Shown here: piece after piece, positions 63,101-64,000 of the stretch
How the letters are laid out: every line of letters starts with the position of its first letter
Position numbering within the stretch: position 1 is the stretch's first letter
DNA from: Veillonella parvula DSM 2008
GTDB taxonomy: Bacteria > Bacillota > Negativicutes > Veillonellales > Veillonellaceae
Direction: 5' to 3'
Assembly: GCF_000024945.1 (NCBI RefSeq)
Contig: NC_013520.1
Coordinates: 1,761,001 to 1,825,000 of the forward strand
Length of the DNA: 64,000 bases
Made by a program: the position numbers and the translations under genes
The notes under the pieces: model-generated
The model's database searches: none
What the model saw: the letters and a program-made list of their open reading frames with translations, nothing else
What the model was told of the DNA's origin: nothing

Positions 63101-64000
63101 TATCTTGACCGCCAATATCCAAAATAAAGGATACATCAGGGCAGAAGAATCGGGCCGCACGATAGTGAGCCATCGTTTCTACTTCACCAATATCGATGCC
63201 GAGGGCGCGTTTAAGAAAGGCCTCACCGTAGCCAGTTACGCCAGAGTGTGCAATATAGGCGCCTTTTGGCAATAATTCATATATTTTCTCGATGATTTCA
63301 CGAGATTTTTCTAACGGTTTACCATGGTTAGGACCATAGTGAGAGAAGATAATTTCCTTGTTCCTATTGATAAGAACTACCTTAAGAGTAGTAGAGCCAG
63401 CATCAATACCAAGGTAACAAGGACCTTGAGCATCCTCGATATTCGCCTTTGGCGTTACCGCCTTAGCGTGACGAGCTCGGAACTCTTCTAATTCTTGTTC
63501 ATTTTTAAACAGCGGATCCACACGGTCTGTAGCTTCCATAGGAATACCAATAAGTGCACCGATTTCCTTTGTCAATTGACCAACCGTAATCTCACGGCAC
63601 TCATCTTTCATCAATGCCGCCCCTAAAGCGATGAATAATTCACCATTTTCAGGGATAATGCGATGCGCTTCATCTAGCTCTAAGGTATCACAGAAGCATT
63701 GGCGTAATTCAGACAAGAATGTCAACGGACCGCCAAGGAACGCTACATTACCTTCGATTTTATGACCGCATGCAAGGCCAGCAATCGTTTGATTTACAAT
63801 TGCTTGGAATACAGATTTTGCAATATTTTCATGAGATGCACCTTGGTTTAACAAAGCTTGTACGTCTGTTTTAGCAAATACGCCACAGCGTGCCGCAATT
63901 GGATAAATCGTATCAGCATTCATGGCTAATTGGTTAAGGCCAGATGCATCTGTCTGCAATAAGGTCGCCATTTGGTCAATAAAAGCGCCCGTACCACCAG
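60120..64000 (-). CDS. Giant 2-hydroxyacyl-CoA dehydratase/activase-related protein, 5' end outside window
   Basis: The frame is open to the right edge (visible 1293 residues); the Met at 63971 is internal, since GGTGAFIDQMATLL is read across it. The visible N-terminus is the end of a first BcrA/BadF-type ATPase domain. A second complete one follows (YLGIDAGSTTLKVVLIN about 155-171 of the visible part, then NEACSSGCGSFID with the [4Fe-4S] cysteines), then a DUF2229 and HgdB-like region with conserved Cys, and a C-terminal CoA-dehydratase-like segment. Such fusions resemble the activator plus dehydratase subunits of 2-hydroxyglutaryl-CoA dehydratase in one polypeptide. The real substrate is unknown. 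Confidence 0.85.
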   Translation of the reverse strand, partial: GGTGAFIDQMATLLQTDASGLNQLAMNADTIYPIAARCGVFAKTDVQALLNQGASHENIAKSVFQAIVNQTIAGLACGHKIEGNVAFLGGPLTFLSELRQCFCDTLELDEAHRIIPENGELFIALGAALMKDECREITVGQLTKEIGALIGIPMEATDRVDPLFKNEQELEEFRARHAKAVTPKANIEDAQGPCYLGIDAGSTTLKVVLINRNKEIIFSHYGPNHGKPLEKSREIIEKIYELLPKGAYIAHSGVTGYGEAFLKRALGIDIGEVETMAHYRAARFFCPDVSFILDIGGQDMKCCKVRDGYIEDIVLNEACSSGCGSFIDTFASGLRIPIDQFAKEGLLAPMPIDLGSRCTVFMNSKVKQAQKEGATVQDIAAGLAYSVIKNALYKVLKVKDPKELGDHIVVQGGTFYNESVLRAFEKLMGVEVIRPDVSGLMGAYGMALLAAETAEELQKGESTLLDSEGLNSLQVSTTMRNCGLCSNNCMLTINAFSDGRTYVTGNRCDRGAGGMIQEERKPVPNLVDVKLRRYFDYYLKKNIPEFEGKMRVGIPRVLNMYEDFPFWFTFFNTLGYEVILSDYTTKAQYNKAIDTIPSDTACYPAKAVHGHIRDLANAQVDFIWYPCIQHGPKEFSRDNNYHCPMVISYPELIKNNMQEVLGDTPFHAPFLPLADKKSLVPALVKALDFLNLKKKDIAKAVDIAWEEQENCKASYRETTKKTVSRLVAEQIPTIVLAGRPYHLDSGINHGIPELITSLGMAVLTEDGVAPLGNEIKHLRVVDQWSYHSRLYRAAEFVSRTEGFQIVELNSFGCGLDSIVADQVKDILSANHKIHTLLKIDEGTNLGAVTIRLRSLQSVMERSLRRHHNPEAPEEVVVEKLPTYDYNRVVFTEEMRKTYKILVPQMSPLHFSLLEPVLKNEGYDFEILPAPTRDDIEVGLKYINNDACYPAIIVVGQLMSALLSGKYDVDKTAVIISQTGGGCRATNYIGYLRKALIDAGMKQVPILSLNASDMERQPGFKLTKGFLHRMIQAVVYGDALMQCVLATRPYETNPGSTDALCDYWIKKLRDNITSASLRQYNKYIKEIIHDFDNLPINKDVQKPRVGVVGEIYVKFHPSANNHINELIEKEGGEVVTSGLLDFFLYCAMDSTYRAKHLDGTWLSGFFGTLAREALELYRLPYAKAVAASKHFDPLQRMTEVAKEAAQFIGLGNQCGEGWFLTGDMIDLIEKGAKQIVCLQPFGCLPNHVTGKGMVKTLSAAYPDVRIAAIDYDPGSSAVNQANRLKLLLSTMFE

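Noticed and set aside
63900-63971. Start of the dehydratase-like protein at the Met of 63971
   Set aside because: The same frame continues upstream with GGTGAFIDQ, part of the conserved ATPase region, so the true start is outside the window.

Overview
The window looks like a chromosomal segment of a Veillonella species (Negativicutes: diderm, anaerobic, lactate-fermenting Firmicutes). The assignment rests on the gene set (lactate/malate dehydrogenase next to an LctP lactate permease, a giant 2-hydroxyacyl-CoA dehydratase/activase protein, a B12 riboswitch, a secreted tannase-like esterase), the moderately low GC content and the strong AGGAGG-type ribosome binding sites. It was inferred by reading alone; no database search was run.

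Layout. 1-2.4 kb (+): end of an alanine/sodium symporter and glutamate dehydrogenase. 2.4-9.7 kb (-): queuosine genes queT (behind a preQ1-like attenuator) and queC, separated by an unexplained 210-nt nested dyad; then exonuclease III, a small membrane protein, a sulfurtransferase, and a Nudix hydrolase/PLD-helicase-DUF3427 pair. 10-11 kb (+): a DUF3829 protein. 11-18.4 kb (-): a nickel/peptide-type ABC transporter (nikBCADE-like plus a second binding protein) under a cobalamin riboswitch, with CsoR/RcnR-type palindromes upstream of both expression units. 18.7-26 kb (-): PotE-like antiporter, argH/argG, two unrecognised AT-rich genes (one with a DUF3969-like start), and a GT51 transglycosylase. 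26.3 kb (+): a CsoR-family metal sensor. 26.7-28.9 kb (-): ptsH and ptsI. 29-34.4 kb (+): dapF, nhaC-type antiporter, fruK, fruA. 34.7-38.4 kb (+): a 1226-residue secreted protein, coiled-coil repeats followed by a tannase-like hydrolase. 38.7-53.4 kb (-): cysK with a CymR-like regulator, peroxiredoxin, pyrG, argS, DUF1934, GIY-YIG, a cyclophilin lipoprotein, a second DUF3829 protein, HAD phosphatase, DUF1653, an alcohol dehydrogenase, brnQ and a molybdopterin oxidoreductase. 54-57.1 kb (+): lactate/malate dehydrogenase and lactate permease. 57.2-59 kb: a PepSY protein and a Bcr/CflA drug exporter with a possible leader peptide. 59.0-60.1 kb: a cluster of nested palindromic repeats. 60.1-64 kb (-): the dehydratase/activase, running off the window.

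How the genes fit together. Lactate enters through LctP and is oxidised by the Ldh-2 type enzyme; a Crp/Fnr-like site lies upstream of this pair and a similar one upstream of gdhA. Fructose enters by the PTS (ptsI, ptsH and fruA all present) and FruK makes fructose-1,6-bisphosphate. The B12-controlled transporter probably brings in cobalt, nickel or a related complex for corrinoid-dependent metabolism.

The least explained parts are the nested palindromes at 59-60 kb (arms differ between copies but stay complementary within each), short IS3-end-like palindromes inside two terminators, the 210-nt dyad at 3.1 kb, an over-frequent GTGAAAG word, and the coiled-coil tannase.
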